Positions 33,244 to 42,512 of a stretch of 64,000 nt of DNA are shown piece by piece (the first letter of the stretch is position 1; every line of letters begins with the position of its first letter). Source of the DNA: Paracidovorax wautersii. GTDB taxonomy: Bacteria > Pseudomonadota > Gammaproteobacteria > Burkholderiales > Burkholderiaceae_C. Under the pieces are notes generated by a model. That model worked only from the letters and a program-made list of their open reading frames with translations, searched no databases and was not told the DNA's origin. Made by a program: the position numbers and the translations under genes. The stretch spans positions 310,001-374,000 of the forward strand of contig NZ_FONX01000001.1 in NCBI RefSeq assembly GCF_900113035.1. The letters run 5' to 3'.

Positions 33244-35520
33244 CTAGGGCTGCTGCCGCACCTGGTCGGCCTCGCGGCGCAGCTGGCCGGCCAGCAGCAG
33301 GGCCAGGTCCAGCCGGCGCAGCAGCCAGGGGTTCAGGTCGTTCTCGAACGGGTCGGGCAAGGGCTCGGGGCCAGGGGCGGCTTCCGGGCTGATTTGTGCG
33401 GGGTCCGGCGCGGGCGCTGCGGCGCCCAGCAAGGTGGCGTCGATGCGGTCCGCAGCCTGCGCCAGCGGGCCGGCGATGAGCGCCGCGTTCAGGCGGCCCC
33501 GCCGCAGCAGCAGCATGGATTTGACGGCGGTCAGCTGGGCCAGCAGCTGGTAGCAATGGGCCTGCAGCCGCTGCAGCCGCTCGATCGGCGGGCGCACGGC
33601 GCGCGGCTCCTTGATCGAGCGCTGGGTCGCCTGCACCAGGGCGGAGAGGCTGTCATAGGCCTCGCGCCGCGCCAGCCGCCAGTCCAGCTCGGGCGAGTTG
33701 TCCACGGCCTGCAGCTGGCCCAGGCCCAGCGCCAGCCGCGCATGGCGGGCCTGCGCGACCACGGTGCGCGTCACCAGGGCCGGGATCTGCCCCCGCTCCC
33801 AGGACGGCAGCACATAGCTGCAGGCCCAGGCGATGCCGGTGCCGATCAAGGTGTCGGCCAGCCGCTCGAACAGCGCGAAGGACGGACTCACCCCCACGTT
33901 CAGCATGTGCGACTGCACCAGCCCCAGCACGGTGGCGGCCACGGCCGTGACGAGGTAGCGGCGCACGGCGAAGGCATGCGCCACGGCCTGCGCCAGCGTG
34001 AGCACGGCGATCAGCGCGAGCGGCGACAGGTGGACGGAGAGCACCGACAGCGCCAGCACGCAGCCCAGCAGCGTGCCGGCCACCCGCGCATTGCGCCGCT
34101 CCAGGGTCTGCGCCAGGCTGCCGCGCAGCACCACCACGATGGTCAGCAGGATCCAGTAAGGGTGCGTGCCCCAGGGCAGCGCCTGCGACACGGTGTAGCC
34201 GGCGCCCATGGCCAGCGCGGCGCGCAGCGCATGGCGCAGCGGCGGCGCGTCCCAGCGCCAGAGCGAGAAGAACGGCGACAGCGACCACGTGGTCGGGCTG
34301 ACGAACATCTGCCAGCTGGCACGTACCACGGCCAGGTTGGGTTCGGCCTCGCCGCGCGCCAGCGCCACCAGGCGCAGGGCCTCGTCGTTGACATGCCCCA
34401 TGCGGTCGGCCAGCGCGCGCGCCAGCAGCTGCGGCGAGGGGCCGGGCCCGGTCCAGGGCGCGAAGGCGGCCGCCGGGTCCTGGGCGTCGCCGGGAGACCA
34501 GCGCAGCTGCGCCAGCCGCGCGCGGCGGTCGGTCATGGGCGGGGGCATGCGTCCCAGCAGCAGGGCATCGGCCAGCTGGGCGATGTCGGCCGCCATCTCG
34601 CGCAGCACGGCCTGGATCTGGCGCAGGCCGTGGGCATGGCCGGGCTGGGACTGCAGCGTGTCCAGATCGAGCTCGCAGGCCAGCAGGTGGTCGCGCATCT
34701 CCAGCACCAGCAGCAGCATGCCGGCCAGCCGCTGGCGGCGCGGCGTGCGGGGCGATTCCAGCACCACGTCGCGGGTGGACTGCAGCTGGTCGGCCAGCGC
34801 CGCGTGGCGGGCCAGCAGGTCGCCGATGAGCACCTGCTCCTGGTCGGGCTCGCCTGCGGCCGGAGCCGCATCGCCCGGCCCTGCATGCGTGCCGCTGCCG
34901 AAATGCCGCGCCTGCACGCGCATGAGCGCGGCCAGGGCCAGCAGCGTGTCGGCCAGCAATTGCACGCGGTAGCGGCCATTGAGCGCCAGATGCGCCAGCA
35001 CCGAATAGACCACGTAAAGGCTGGAGCCCAGCCCGAAGAACGCGGTGGTGCGCAAGGCCGCATCCAGGGCGTTGCGGCCCTCGTGCGTGGGCACGGCCAT
35101 ACTGAAGACGGCCGAGAAGATCATCGCGATGGCGACCGGCACGCCCCGCTTGCCCCAGGCCATGGCCAGGAAGGACACGAAGGCCGCCAGCACGATCAGC
35201 AGGCCCAGGGCGACCGGATCGTCCTGCAGCAGCTGCACGCCGAAAAAGAGCGGCAGGCCCAGCAGCGGTGCCGGCAGCATCTGCCAGAACTTGCCGCGGC
35301 GCGGGCCCGGCAGGTCCGGCGGCGAGGTGACGATCACCCCCACCGAAGCGGCCGATGCCGCCGCCGCACCGACGAAGACATGGACGCCCGCCGAGATCAG
35401 CATCAGCCCCAGCGCCACTGACAGCCCGTTGGCGACGTAGTGGCTCAGGGCCCCGCGCATGGCGGGGCGCAGGCGGCGGGACAGGGAAGCGTTCTGGGTC
35501 TGGAAGATTTTCACGATCAC
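33244..35520 (-). CDS. FUSC/YccS-like inner-membrane transporter
   Basis: 758 residues with two blocks of membrane segments (about 25-190 and 420-570), separated and followed by cytoplasmic helical domains. This is the architecture of FUSC proteins (YccS, AaeB), predicted efflux systems for aromatic acids. The second block begins ALRAALAMGAGYTVSQALPWG. GTG 35520 is the longest start; GTG 35514 and ATG 35460 are alternatives and none has a clear ribosome site. No AaeA-like membrane fusion gene is next to it, favouring the YccS type. Confidence 0.82.
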   Translation of the reverse strand: MIVKIFQTQNASLSRRLRPAMRGALSHYVANGLSVALGLMLISAGVHVFVGAAAASAASVGVIVTSPPDLPGPRRGKFWQMLPAPLLGLPLFFGVQLLQDDPVALGLLIVLAAFVSFLAMAWGKRGVPVAIAMIFSAVFSMAVPTHEGRNALDAALRTTAFFGLGSSLYVVYSVLAHLALNGRYRVQLLADTLLALAALMRVQARHFGSGTHAGPGDAAPAAGEPDQEQVLIGDLLARHAALADQLQSTRDVVLESPRTPRRQRLAGMLLLVLEMRDHLLACELDLDTLQSQPGHAHGLRQIQAVLREMAADIAQLADALLLGRMPPPMTDRRARLAQLRWSPGDAQDPAAAFAPWTGPGPSPQLLARALADRMGHVNDEALRLVALARGEAEPNLAVVRASWQMFVSPTTWSLSPFFSLWRWDAPPLRHALRAALAMGAGYTVSQALPWGTHPYWILLTIVVVLRGSLAQTLERRNARVAGTLLGCVLALSVLSVHLSPLALIAVLTLAQAVAHAFAVRRYLVTAVAATVLGLVQSHMLNVGVSPSFALFERLADTLIGTGIAWACSYVLPSWERGQIPALVTRTVVAQARHARLALGLGQLQAVDNSPELDWRLARREAYDSLSALVQATQRSIKEPRAVRPPIERLQRLQAHCYQLLAQLTAVKSMLLLRRGRLNAALIAGPLAQAADRIDATLLGAAAPAPDPAQISPEAAPGPEPLPDPFENDLNPWLLRRLDLALLLAGQLRREADQVRQQP

Positions 35521-35611
35521 AGTGTGGAATGGCCGCCACCGTCCGGCAACCGGGCTGCACCGGAGGGCGCCACGCCGGTGCCCGGCCGGCGGCTGCCGCT
35601 CGGCAAGGCCT

Positions 35612-37147
35612 TCAGCCTAGCTGCTCGACGGACATGTATTGCTGGCGCCAGGCTTCGAAGGGCAGCGTGTCGGCGGCCTCGATGGCCTTCTGCTCGGCGA
35701 GCGACTGCGCCACGTGGCCGGCATGGCGCTGCTGCTGCTCGGCCGACCAGGGCTGCGCGAGCAGGTGGTCGCGCGCTGCGGCCGAGCGCTCCAGCGCGAA
35801 GGCCGTGAAGTTGCCGGCATGGCGCTCGGCGAGCACCTGCAGCACGCGGGCCGAGGGCGTCTGCCCGGGTGCTGCCACCAGCGCCTGCGCCGCGGCCAGG
35901 GCCTGGGCGTGGGCATCGGTGTGCTGGGCGGCATCCAGGGCCTGGGCGATGGGCGCGCACTCGGCGAGTAGCTCGGCGGCCCAGTCGGTCAGGGCCACGC
36001 TGCGGCCGGCTCGCATGAGCTGCAGGCCGGGCTCGCGGCCGCGCTCGGCGGCCAGGTGCTGGTTGTGCTTGAGCTCGGCGATCTCGGCCGGCGTGTCGGG
36101 CGGGCTGTCAGAGAGCAGGCAGTGCAGCAGGAAGACGTCCAGCAGGCGCATGGTCTGCGCGTTGATGCCCACCGGCTCGAACGGGTCCAGGTCCATCAGC
36201 CGCACCTCGACGTATTCCACGCCGCGCTCGCGCAGGGCATGCAGCGGGCGCTCGCCCGTGCGCACGGTGCGCTTGGGCCGGATGGTGCCGTAGAACTCGT
36301 TCTCGATCTGCAGCAGGCTGGTGCCCAGCTGGTTGTATTCGCCGCCGAGGTTCATCACGCCCACGGCCTCGTAGGCCGGATAGGGCCGCGTCAGCGCGTC
36401 GTGCAGCGAATCGGCATAGCCCTTGAGGCCGTTGTAGCTCACGGCCAGCGTGGCCTGGGCGTCGCTCTGGTAGCCCAGGCGCCCCATGCGCAGCGAGGTG
36501 GCATGCGGCAGGTGCAGTGCATTGCGGCCATCGCCCAGCGGCTGCAGGCTGTGCTCGCGCCCCGCGACGAAGCAGGGGCACAGCGCCGGCGAGGCGCCGA
36601 AGAGATACAGCAGCACGAAGGCGCTGCGGCGGAAGTTGCGGATCAGCGCGAAGTATTCCTCGCTCGTCACGCCGGGCAGCGACCAGTTGTAGTGGATGCC
36701 CGAGATGGTCTGCATGCGCCGGCCATAGCGGTGGCCCAGGCCCATGCGATAGACGCTCTTGGCCCGGCCGATGTTGGACGAGCCGTAGCGCCCCAGGGGA
36801 ATGGTCTCGTCGGTGGGCAGGCCGCAGGGCATGCTGGAGACCCACATCATCTCCCCGCCGCCCGGCTGCTGCGCCAGCGCGCGGTAGGTGAACTGATGGA
36901 CTTCGACCAGTTCGTCCAGCGTGGCCTGGGCGCTGCGGTGCGCGCCGGTGATGAGTTCGAGCTGCGATTCGCTGAAATCGGTGGTGATCAGGGGGTGGGT
37001 CAGCGCGGCCCCCAGGGCTTCGGGATGAGGCGTGAGCGCCAGGGCACCGGAGGGCAACACGCGCAAGCCCTCTTTTTCCACGCCCCGGCGGATACCTGCC
37101 AGGCGTTCCGAGGGTTGCGCGCCGATGCGCTCGTGTAGTTTTGTCAT
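35612..37147 (-). CDS. gshA: Glutamate-cysteine ligase (proteobacterial GshA type)
   Basis: First step of glutathione synthesis: ATP-dependent coupling of glutamate and cysteine. 511 residues from ATG 37147, close to the E. coli enzyme. Conserved blocks are GVEKEGLRV near the N-terminus (metal-binding Glu), DFSESQLELITG, ISGIHYNWSLP, SSNIGRAKSVYRMGLGHRYGR and EVRLMDLDPFEPVGI. Upstream codons to 37333 add residues unlike the family. Divergent from the GGDEF gene; the 292-bp gap between them has no recognised operator. Confidence 0.95.
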   Translation of the reverse strand: MTKLHERIGAQPSERLAGIRRGVEKEGLRVLPSGALALTPHPEALGAALTHPLITTDFSESQLELITGAHRSAQATLDELVEVHQFTYRALAQQPGGGEMMWVSSMPCGLPTDETIPLGRYGSSNIGRAKSVYRMGLGHRYGRRMQTISGIHYNWSLPGVTSEEYFALIRNFRRSAFVLLYLFGASPALCPCFVAGREHSLQPLGDGRNALHLPHATSLRMGRLGYQSDAQATLAVSYNGLKGYADSLHDALTRPYPAYEAVGVMNLGGEYNQLGTSLLQIENEFYGTIRPKRTVRTGERPLHALRERGVEYVEVRLMDLDPFEPVGINAQTMRLLDVFLLHCLLSDSPPDTPAEIAELKHNQHLAAERGREPGLQLMRAGRSVALTDWAAELLAECAPIAQALDAAQHTDAHAQALAAAQALVAAPGQTPSARVLQVLAERHAGNFTAFALERSAAARDHLLAQPWSAEQQQRHAGHVAQSLAEQKAIEAADTLPFEAWRQQYMSVEQLG

Positions 37148-37439
37148 GTATTTATCCGCAGGTCCATCTCTTGTGGAGGCGGAACTTAGCACGGCGCCGC
37201 CTCCCGCGTGGCGACGCTGGCGGGAGCCTTGGCCGGCCAGCGGGGCACTTTGGCCGCAGGGCGACGAAGCCCCCGTGGCATGCAGGGCTACGCACCCGCG
37301 CCCCACGCGCACACTGCAAGAACGCGCGCACAACGGTTAAATTTTTTCCACCTCATGGAATGCGTGCGATACGGCAGCACACTATGGCCGATGGCAGCCG
37401 CGCACTTGCCACCCAGCTTTCCCAGAAGAACGACCGCCC

Positions 37440-38528
37440 ATGCCTCTCACTGCCCGCGAAAGAAAGCACCCCATGACAGCGCCCGAGCGGCGGAGGGTGG
37501 ACGAGTTGCGCAGTGTCCAGTTGCGCCCAGGTGCGGTGCGGATTCAGCTGGCCAGCATGGGCCTGCTGGCGATAGCGGTCGCTCTGGCCCGCCATGTGAA
37601 CCTGCCGATGCGCCCGGACCTGTTCTGGCTGATAGGCGCGCTGAGCCTGAGCCTGCTTGCGGCGCTCGTCATGGCCATCCGGGGCAATCCTCGCCAATTC
37701 AACTACAGCGGCCTGCTGCATGGCCTGGGCATCGCCCTGGCCTATCGGCTCCTGACGGACAAAGTCCCCAACCCGGGCTTCTGGCTGATTCCGCTGGCGA
37801 TGCTGATCACCTTCACCACCGCCGTGTTCTTCACGCACTTCTGGAACCATCTGGTCTTCAACCTCGTGTGCTGGGCGATATTGACCAACGGCGGCACCGT
37901 CAGCAGCGGCGTGCATGAACAGCAGCCGCTGGTGGCCCTGCTGATCCTCGCGGGCATGGCGCTGGCATCGGCCGTGTGCCTGGCGAGCGACGGGGCACTG
38001 CGCAAGAACCTGCTGCTCACCGTGCGCCTCGAACGGCTGGCCGACTTCGATGTGCTGACCGAATTGCACAACCGCCGGTCCTTCCTGCAGATCGTCGAAT
38101 CGGAGATCCACCAACGTGCCAAAGGCCCGGAGGGCGGCGCCCGGCCGCCCCTGTACTTCGCACTGCTCGACATCGACGATTTCAAGCGGATCAACGACAC
38201 GCTGGGCCACGGCGCGGGCGATCTCGCCCTGCAGGAGACCGCGGCGGCCATCCGCACGCATTGCGGGCCGCACCCCTGCGGCCGCCTGGGCGGAGAGGAA
38301 TTCGGCATCCTGCTCGCCGACCTGGAGGCCAGCGCCGCACACGCCTTCATGGACGGCCTGGTGCCCCTGCTGGCCGAAGCAGCCGTGCGCGGCCCGCGCA
38401 TCACGGTGAGCGCCGGCTTGGCGCGACTGCGCGACGGCGATCATCTGAGCGACCTCGTCCAGCGCGCCGACCAGCAGCTCTACCGCGCCAAGCGCTCCGG
38501 CAAGAACCGCTGGCAAGGCCAAGCCTAG
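37440..38528 (+). CDS. Membrane diguanylate cyclase (GGDEF)
   Basis: 362 residues (351 if the ATG at 37473 is used). Six hydrophobic segments fill residues 30-195. The GGDEF domain follows: LTELHNRRSF, DIDDFKRINDTLGHGAGD and the active site RLGGEEFGILL, in which GGEEF is an active variant. The RxxD inhibitory site normally 5 residues before GGEEF is absent (PHPCGRL), so product feedback through that site is not expected. Makes cyclic di-GMP at the inner membrane; signal unknown. The DnaA-box array starts 52 bases downstream. Confidence 0.9.
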   Translation: MPLTARERKHPMTAPERRRVDELRSVQLRPGAVRIQLASMGLLAIAVALARHVNLPMRPDLFWLIGALSLSLLAALVMAIRGNPRQFNYSGLLHGLGIALAYRLLTDKVPNPGFWLIPLAMLITFTTAVFFTHFWNHLVFNLVCWAILTNGGTVSSGVHEQQPLVALLILAGMALASAVCLASDGALRKNLLLTVRLERLADFDVLTELHNRRSFLQIVESEIHQRAKGPEGGARPPLYFALLDIDDFKRINDTLGHGAGDLALQETAAAIRTHCGPHPCGRLGGEEFGILLADLEASAAHAFMDGLVPLLAEAAVRGPRITVSAGLARLRDGDHLSDLVQRADQQLYRAKRSGKNRWQGQA

Positions 38529-38715
38529 AGCCCCGCCCCGTCCACCGCCGGTACCCATGCCCTCCAGCCGCAGCCCAGGGTTATCCCTAGGATCACTGGA
38601 TAATGGTGTGGATAACCCTGAAAAAATGCTGCATGACAGTTCCAAGTCATTGATTTACAAGGCTTGTGGACGCAATGCCGAAAAATGAGGCAAAAGTGGT
38701 CCCTCATCCCCCCGG

Positions 38716-39083
38716 TTATCCCTCACGGCGATGGACAATCATGTGGATAAGCGTGGACAAGGCCTGTACGACCGCCGTAAGTCCTTGATTTACAAGGAAG
38801 CCCCACCCGTTGACTAAAAAATGGGCAGCCCGCGCACCCACACTTATCCCTGTCCGCGCTGGACAATCGTGTGGATAACCCTGAACAAGCCTTGTATGGC
38901 CGTCGCAAGTCATTGATTTTCCAGGGAATTGCCTGTTCTGCTTAAAATTTAGGCGAACTGGTGACGCGTCGCGGCGGCCATGCCACGGCAGGCGACCGCT
39001 ACAAATTGCATAGCATCCGGCCTTGAACTGGGCGATGCCCTGCCGGGAAAGAACCAGGCGGCGATGACCGCTCACCTCCCCGG
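38716..39083 (+). repeat. 369-bp repeat, copy 1
   Basis: Alpha module (38716) plus beta module (38844). The alpha tail includes CCCCACCCGTTGACTAAAAAA; the beta tail includes AAAATTTAGGC and ATTGCATAGCATCC. Followed directly by copy 2 after 368 bp. Confidence 0.85.
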
Positions 39084-39452
39084 TTATCCCTCTCTGCGCT
39101 GAACAATCATGTGGATAACCGTGGACAAGGCCTGTACGACGGCCATAAGTCCTTGATTTCAAAGGAAACCCCACCCATTGCCCAAAAAACAGGCACCCAG
39201 ATATCCACTTATCCCTGTCCGCGCTGGACAATCATGTGCATAACCCTGAACAAGCCTTGTATGACCGTCGCAAGTCATTGATTTTTCAGGAAATTGACTG
39301 CATTGCTTGAAATTTAGGCAGGCGTGCGGTGCTTTGCGACGGTCACGCCATGGCGGGCGACCCGCTACAAGTTGCATAGCATCCAACCCCGAGCCGGGCG
39401 ATGCCATGCGGGGAGAAACCGAGGCAGCGGCGCCCCTCCATCCCCCCCCTGG
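39084..39452 (+). repeat. 369-bp repeat, copy 2
   Basis: Alpha module (39084) plus beta module (39209), same tails as copy 1. Its beta module carries the variant box TGTGCATAA, which still fits the relaxed DnaA consensus TTWTNCACA on the other strand. Confidence 0.85.
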
Positions 39453-39765
39453 TTATCCCTCTCTGCGCTGGACAATCATGTGGACAACCGTGGACAAGGC
39501 CTGTACGGCCGCCGCAAGTCCTTGATTTACAAGGGAACAGCACCCATTGCTCAAAAAAAGGGCAGCCGCGCAGCCACTTATCCCTGCTCGCGCTGGACAA
39601 TCATGTGGATAACCCTGAACAAGCCTTGTATGGCCGCCGCAAGCCATTGATTTTGAAGGGAAATGCCTGCATCGCTCAAAATTTAGGCAGACGTGCCACG
39701 CAAGACGATGGCAGCGCCATGGCAGGCGATCGCTGCAAATTGCATAGCATTCGACCCTGGCGGAT
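39453..39765 (+). repeat. 369-bp repeat, copy 3 (right end truncated)
   Basis: Alpha module (39453, variant box TGTGGACAA) plus beta module (39578, perfect box). It ends after ATTGCATAGCATTC, about 50 bases before the ferredoxin start. Confidence 0.85.
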
Positions 39766-39814
39766 CAAGCGCCAGCACCGTTTTCCACTCACATCCTTTC
39801 TTCGCCCATCCTCC

Positions 39815-40102
39815 ATGTCCACCGCACCCTTCTTCATCGCCCGCGTCGGCGACGACGGCACGCAATGCGATGCCTGGCCCGAACAGCCCCTGCTGCAGTC
39901 GCTGGAGCAAGGCGGCATCGACTGGCCCTCGTCCTGCCGCAACGGAACCTGCCGCACCTGCATCGGCATGCTGGCCGAAGGCGAGGTGCAGTACCGCATC
40001 GAATGGCCGGGCCTGTCGCGCGAAGAACGGGCCGAGGGCTGCGTGCTGCCCTGCGTGGCCTATCCGCTCAGCGACGTGCGGCTCGAAGCACCGGGCATCT
40101 GA
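39815..40102 (+). CDS. 2Fe-2S ferredoxin-like protein
   Basis: 95 residues from ATG 39815. Plant-type 2Fe-2S ligands C-x4-C-x2-C in SSCRNGTCRTCIGML and the fourth cysteine in GCVLPCVAYP. Short electron carrier in the cytosol; partner oxidoreductase not nearby. It lies just downstream of the DnaA-box array with no obvious promoter between, so any promoter is within or at the edge of the array. Confidence 0.88.
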   Translation: MSTAPFFIARVGDDGTQCDAWPEQPLLQSLEQGGIDWPSSCRNGTCRTCIGMLAEGEVQYRIEWPGLSREERAEGCVLPCVAYPLSDVRLEAPGI

Positions 40103-40302
40103 CCGCGGCGGGCGGCGCGTCCCGGGCCGGGCCGCGCTGAACTAGAATCGCCCCCTCCAGAGGGAGCACGGCGCTCCCCTACGCACGGCCCTTGGCCGCG
40201 GCACTTGTTCTTCGGGTGGCAGCCTCGCAGGCTCCGGCCATCCGCCCGTCGGGAACACGCGCCGTGCCCGGCCGGGTGGCCCAACCCCCGAAAGCCCCAG
40301 TC

Positions 40303-41424
40303 ATGAGCACCTCCCCATCCCCCGTGGCGATCTCGCCCGTCGAAGACATCGTGGCCGACATGCGCGCCGGGCGCATCGTGATCCTGGTGGATGAGGAAGA
40401 CCGTGAAAACGAAGGCGACCTGGTGCTCGCGGCCGACCACGTCACGCCCGAAGCCATCAACTTCATGGCCCGCTACGGCCGTGGCCTGATCTGCCTGACC
40501 CTGACCCGCGAGCGCTGCGAGCGGCTGAACCTGCCGCCCATGGTGCCCCGCAACGGCACCAAGATGGGCACGGCCTTCACCGCGTCCATCGAGGCGGCCG
40601 AAGGCGTGACCACCGGCATCTCGGCCGCCGACCGCGCCCGCACCGTGCAGGCCGCCGTCGCCCCGAACGCCGTGGCGGCCGACCTGGTCCAGCCGGGCCA
40701 CATCTTCCCGCTGCAGGCGGTGGACGGCGGCGTGCTGATGCGCGCCGGCCACACCGAAGCCGGCTGCGACCTGGCCGCCATGGCCGGCTGCAGCCCCACG
40801 GCCGTGATCTGCGAGGTGATGAAGGACGACGGCACCATGGCCCGCCTGCCCGACCTGCAGGTGTTCGCCGCCGAGCACGGCCTGAAGATCGGCACCATCG
40901 CCGACCTGATCGAATACCGCAGCCGCAACGAATCCCTGGTGCAGAAGGTCGGCACGCGCACGCTGCAGACGGCCTGGGGCGAATTCACCGCCCACGCCTT
41001 CCGCGACGGCCCCAGCCAGTCGGTGCATCTGGCGCTGGTCAAGGGGGAATGGAAGGACAGCGACGACGTGCCCGTGCGCGTGCATGAGCCCCTCTCGGTG
41101 CTGGACGCGCTGGAAGTCAACCGCGCCATGCACTCCTGGGGCCTGGACACCAGCCTGCAATACATCAGCAGCAAGGGCTACGGCGTGGCCGTGCTGCTGA
41201 ACTGCGGCGAGTCGGGCGACCAGCTGCTCGCGCAGTTCGAGGGCCGGGCCCAGTCGGCCCACGCGCCCGAGCGCGGCCGCATGGACCTGCGCACCTACGG
41301 CATCGGCGCGCAGATCCTGCGCGACTGCGGCGTCAGCCGCATGCAGCTGATGGGCCAGCCCCGCCGCATGCCCAGCGTGGCCGGCTACGGCCTCGAGATC
41401 ACCGGATACATCCCCAAGGAATAA
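40303..41424 (+). CDS. ribBX: RibBX: DHBP synthase fused to a degenerate GTP cyclohydrolase II domain
   Basis: 373 residues from ATG 40303. The N-terminal 200 residues are a complete 3,4-dihydroxy-2-butanone-4-phosphate synthase ([27 protein letters not shown]). The C-terminal domain aligns with GTP cyclohydrolase II ([11 protein letters not shown] and following) but the zinc cysteines of the C-x10-C-x-C motif are missing, so it should not open GTP; this is the RibBX architecture described in other proteobacteria. A separate RibA must exist elsewhere. First gene of ribBX-ribH-nusB. The 200-bp leader (40103-40302) has small hairpins such as AGCCT-CGC-AGGCT but no FMN riboswitch that I can recognise. 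Confidence 0.88.
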   Translation: MSTSPSPVAISPVEDIVADMRAGRIVILVDEEDRENEGDLVLAADHVTPEAINFMARYGRGLICLTLTRERCERLNLPPMVPRNGTKMGTAFTASIEAAEGVTTGISAADRARTVQAAVAPNAVAADLVQPGHIFPLQAVDGGVLMRAGHTEAGCDLAAMAGCSPTAVICEVMKDDGTMARLPDLQVFAAEHGLKIGTIADLIEYRSRNESLVQKVGTRTLQTAWGEFTAHAFRDGPSQSVHLALVKGEWKDSDDVPVRVHEPLSVLDALEVNRAMHSWGLDTSLQYISSKGYGVAVLLNCGESGDQLLAQFEGRAQSAHAPERGRMDLRTYGIGAQILRDCGVSRMQLMGQPRRMPSVAGYGLEITGYIPKE

Positions 41425-41429
41425 AGAAC

Positions 41430-41894
41430 ATGTTTGGCGCAGACAAAGGAACAGCGGACAAGCTCGATGGCAAGAAACTGCACATCGGCATCGTGCAGGC
41501 CCGCTTCAACGAGAGCATCACCAACAGCCTCGCGGCAGCCTGCCGCGCCGAGCTGATCGCCCTGGGCGTGCAGGAAAAGCACATCCACCACGTGCTGGTG
41601 CCCGGCGCGCTGGAAGTGCCGGTGGCCCTGCAGGCCATGGCCGAACGCGACGAATACGACGCGCTGATCGCGCTGGGCTGCATCATCCGCGGCGAGACCT
41701 ACCACTTCGAGCTGGTCTCCAACGAGTCCGGCGCCGGCGTCACGCGCGTCTCGCTCGACTATCACGTGCCGGTGGCCAACGCCATCATCACGACCGAGAA
41801 CATGGAACAGGCCATCGCCCGCCAGACCGAAAAGGGCCAGGATGCGGCGCAGGTCGCCGTGGAAATGGCGAACCTGCTGGAGGAACTGTCTTGA
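41430..41894 (+). CDS. ribH: 6,7-dimethyl-8-ribityllumazine synthase
   Basis: Penultimate step of riboflavin synthesis, combining the RibB product with the pyrimidine from RibD. 154 residues. Conserved [35 protein letters not shown] with the catalytic His, and a C-terminal helix. Begins 5 bases after ribBX and is coupled to nusB by a 4-base overlap. Confidence 0.97.
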   Translation: MFGADKGTADKLDGKKLHIGIVQARFNESITNSLAAACRAELIALGVQEKHIHHVLVPGALEVPVALQAMAERDEYDALIALGCIIRGETYHFELVSNESGAGVTRVSLDYHVPVANAIITTENMEQAIARQTEKGQDAAQVAVEMANLLEELS

Positions 41895-42427
41895 GCGAAT
41901 CCACCCACGGCGACAAGCGCCCGCCGCGCCAGCCGCGCACCGGCACCACCAGCACGGGCGCCCGCAAGGCCGCCTCCAAGTCGGGCCGCAGCCGCGCGCG
42001 CGAATTCGCGCTGCAGGCGCTCTACCAGTTCCTGGTGGGCCGCAACGACGCCACCGCCATCGACAACTTCACGCGCGACCTGGCCGGCTTCCACAAGGCC
42101 GACGCGGCGCACTACGACGCGCTCCTGCACGGCTGCATCCGCACGGCGGACGACCTGGATGCGCTGATCGCCCCCAAGCTCGACCGCAAGATGGCCGAGA
42201 TCTCTCCCATCGAGCATGCCGCCATGTGGATCGGCGTGTTCGAATTCCAGCACTGCATGGACGTGCCCTGGCGCGTGGTCATCAACGAGTGCATCGAGCT
42301 GGCCAAGGAATTCGGCGGCACGGACGGCCACAAGTACGTCAACGGCGTGCTCAACGGCCTGGCGCCACAGCTGCGCGCGGCGGAAGTGGCCTCCGACAAG
42401 GGCCAGGACGCCGGCACGCCGGCCTGA
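41891..42427 (+). CDS. nusB: Transcription antitermination factor NusB
   Basis: RNA-binding partner of NusE/S10 in rRNA antitermination. 178 residues with a basic, Thr/Arg-rich extension of about 35 residues before the conserved start [17 protein letters not shown]. The TTG start overlaps the ribH stop as TTGA and has GAGGA 8 bases upstream, so it is likely correct and coupled. C-terminal helices [14 protein letters not shown] and [14 protein letters not shown] are typical. Confidence 0.95.
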   Translation: MSESTHGDKRPPRQPRTGTTSTGARKAASKSGRSRAREFALQALYQFLVGRNDATAIDNFTRDLAGFHKADAAHYDALLHGCIRTADDLDALIAPKLDRKMAEISPIEHAAMWIGVFEFQHCMDVPWRVVINECIELAKEFGGTDGHKYVNGVLNGLAPQLRAAEVASDKGQDAGTPA

Positions 42428-42512
42428 TCCCGCCATGGCCGGGCCGCGCGAGCGGCCCCGGCCATCCACGCCTGCCCGACCGCCCGCCGCACGCCGCAAA
42501 GTCAATCGACCC

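Larger units (their letters stand above)
38581..39765. repeat. Array of seven DnaA-box modules in three 369-bp repeats
   Basis: Gene-free, AT-richer region of 38529-39814. Each module is TTATCCC, 19 bp, TGTGGATAA (inverted DnaA box TTATCCACA), 28 bp, AAGTC(A/C)TTGATTT. Modules start at 38581, 38716, 38844, 39084, 39209, 39453 and 39578; in all seven the second motif is at +26 and the third at +63. The DnaA box is perfect at 38607, 38742, 38870, 39110 and 39604, TGTGCATAA at 39235 and TGTGGACAA at 39479. Modules 2-7 form three tandem pairs of about 369 bp; the first is a divergent single. The gap 39766-39814 holds nothing else. Confidence 0.9.

Noticed and set aside
38581-39765. CRISPR array
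   Set aside because: Repeats are 369 bp with conserved, not variable, interior sequence, and no cas genes are near.
38581-39765. Small genes inside the repeat array (for example frames at 38716-39231 minus and 39401-39650 plus)
   Set aside because: The frames repeat with the 369-bp units, break between units and lack ribosome sites; the DNA motifs, not the frames, are what is conserved.
40103-40302. FMN riboswitch in the ribBX leader
   Set aside because: The conserved RFN blocks (GGGGCAGGGTGAAA-like and ACCGGCGGT-like) are not present; only short local hairpins are seen.
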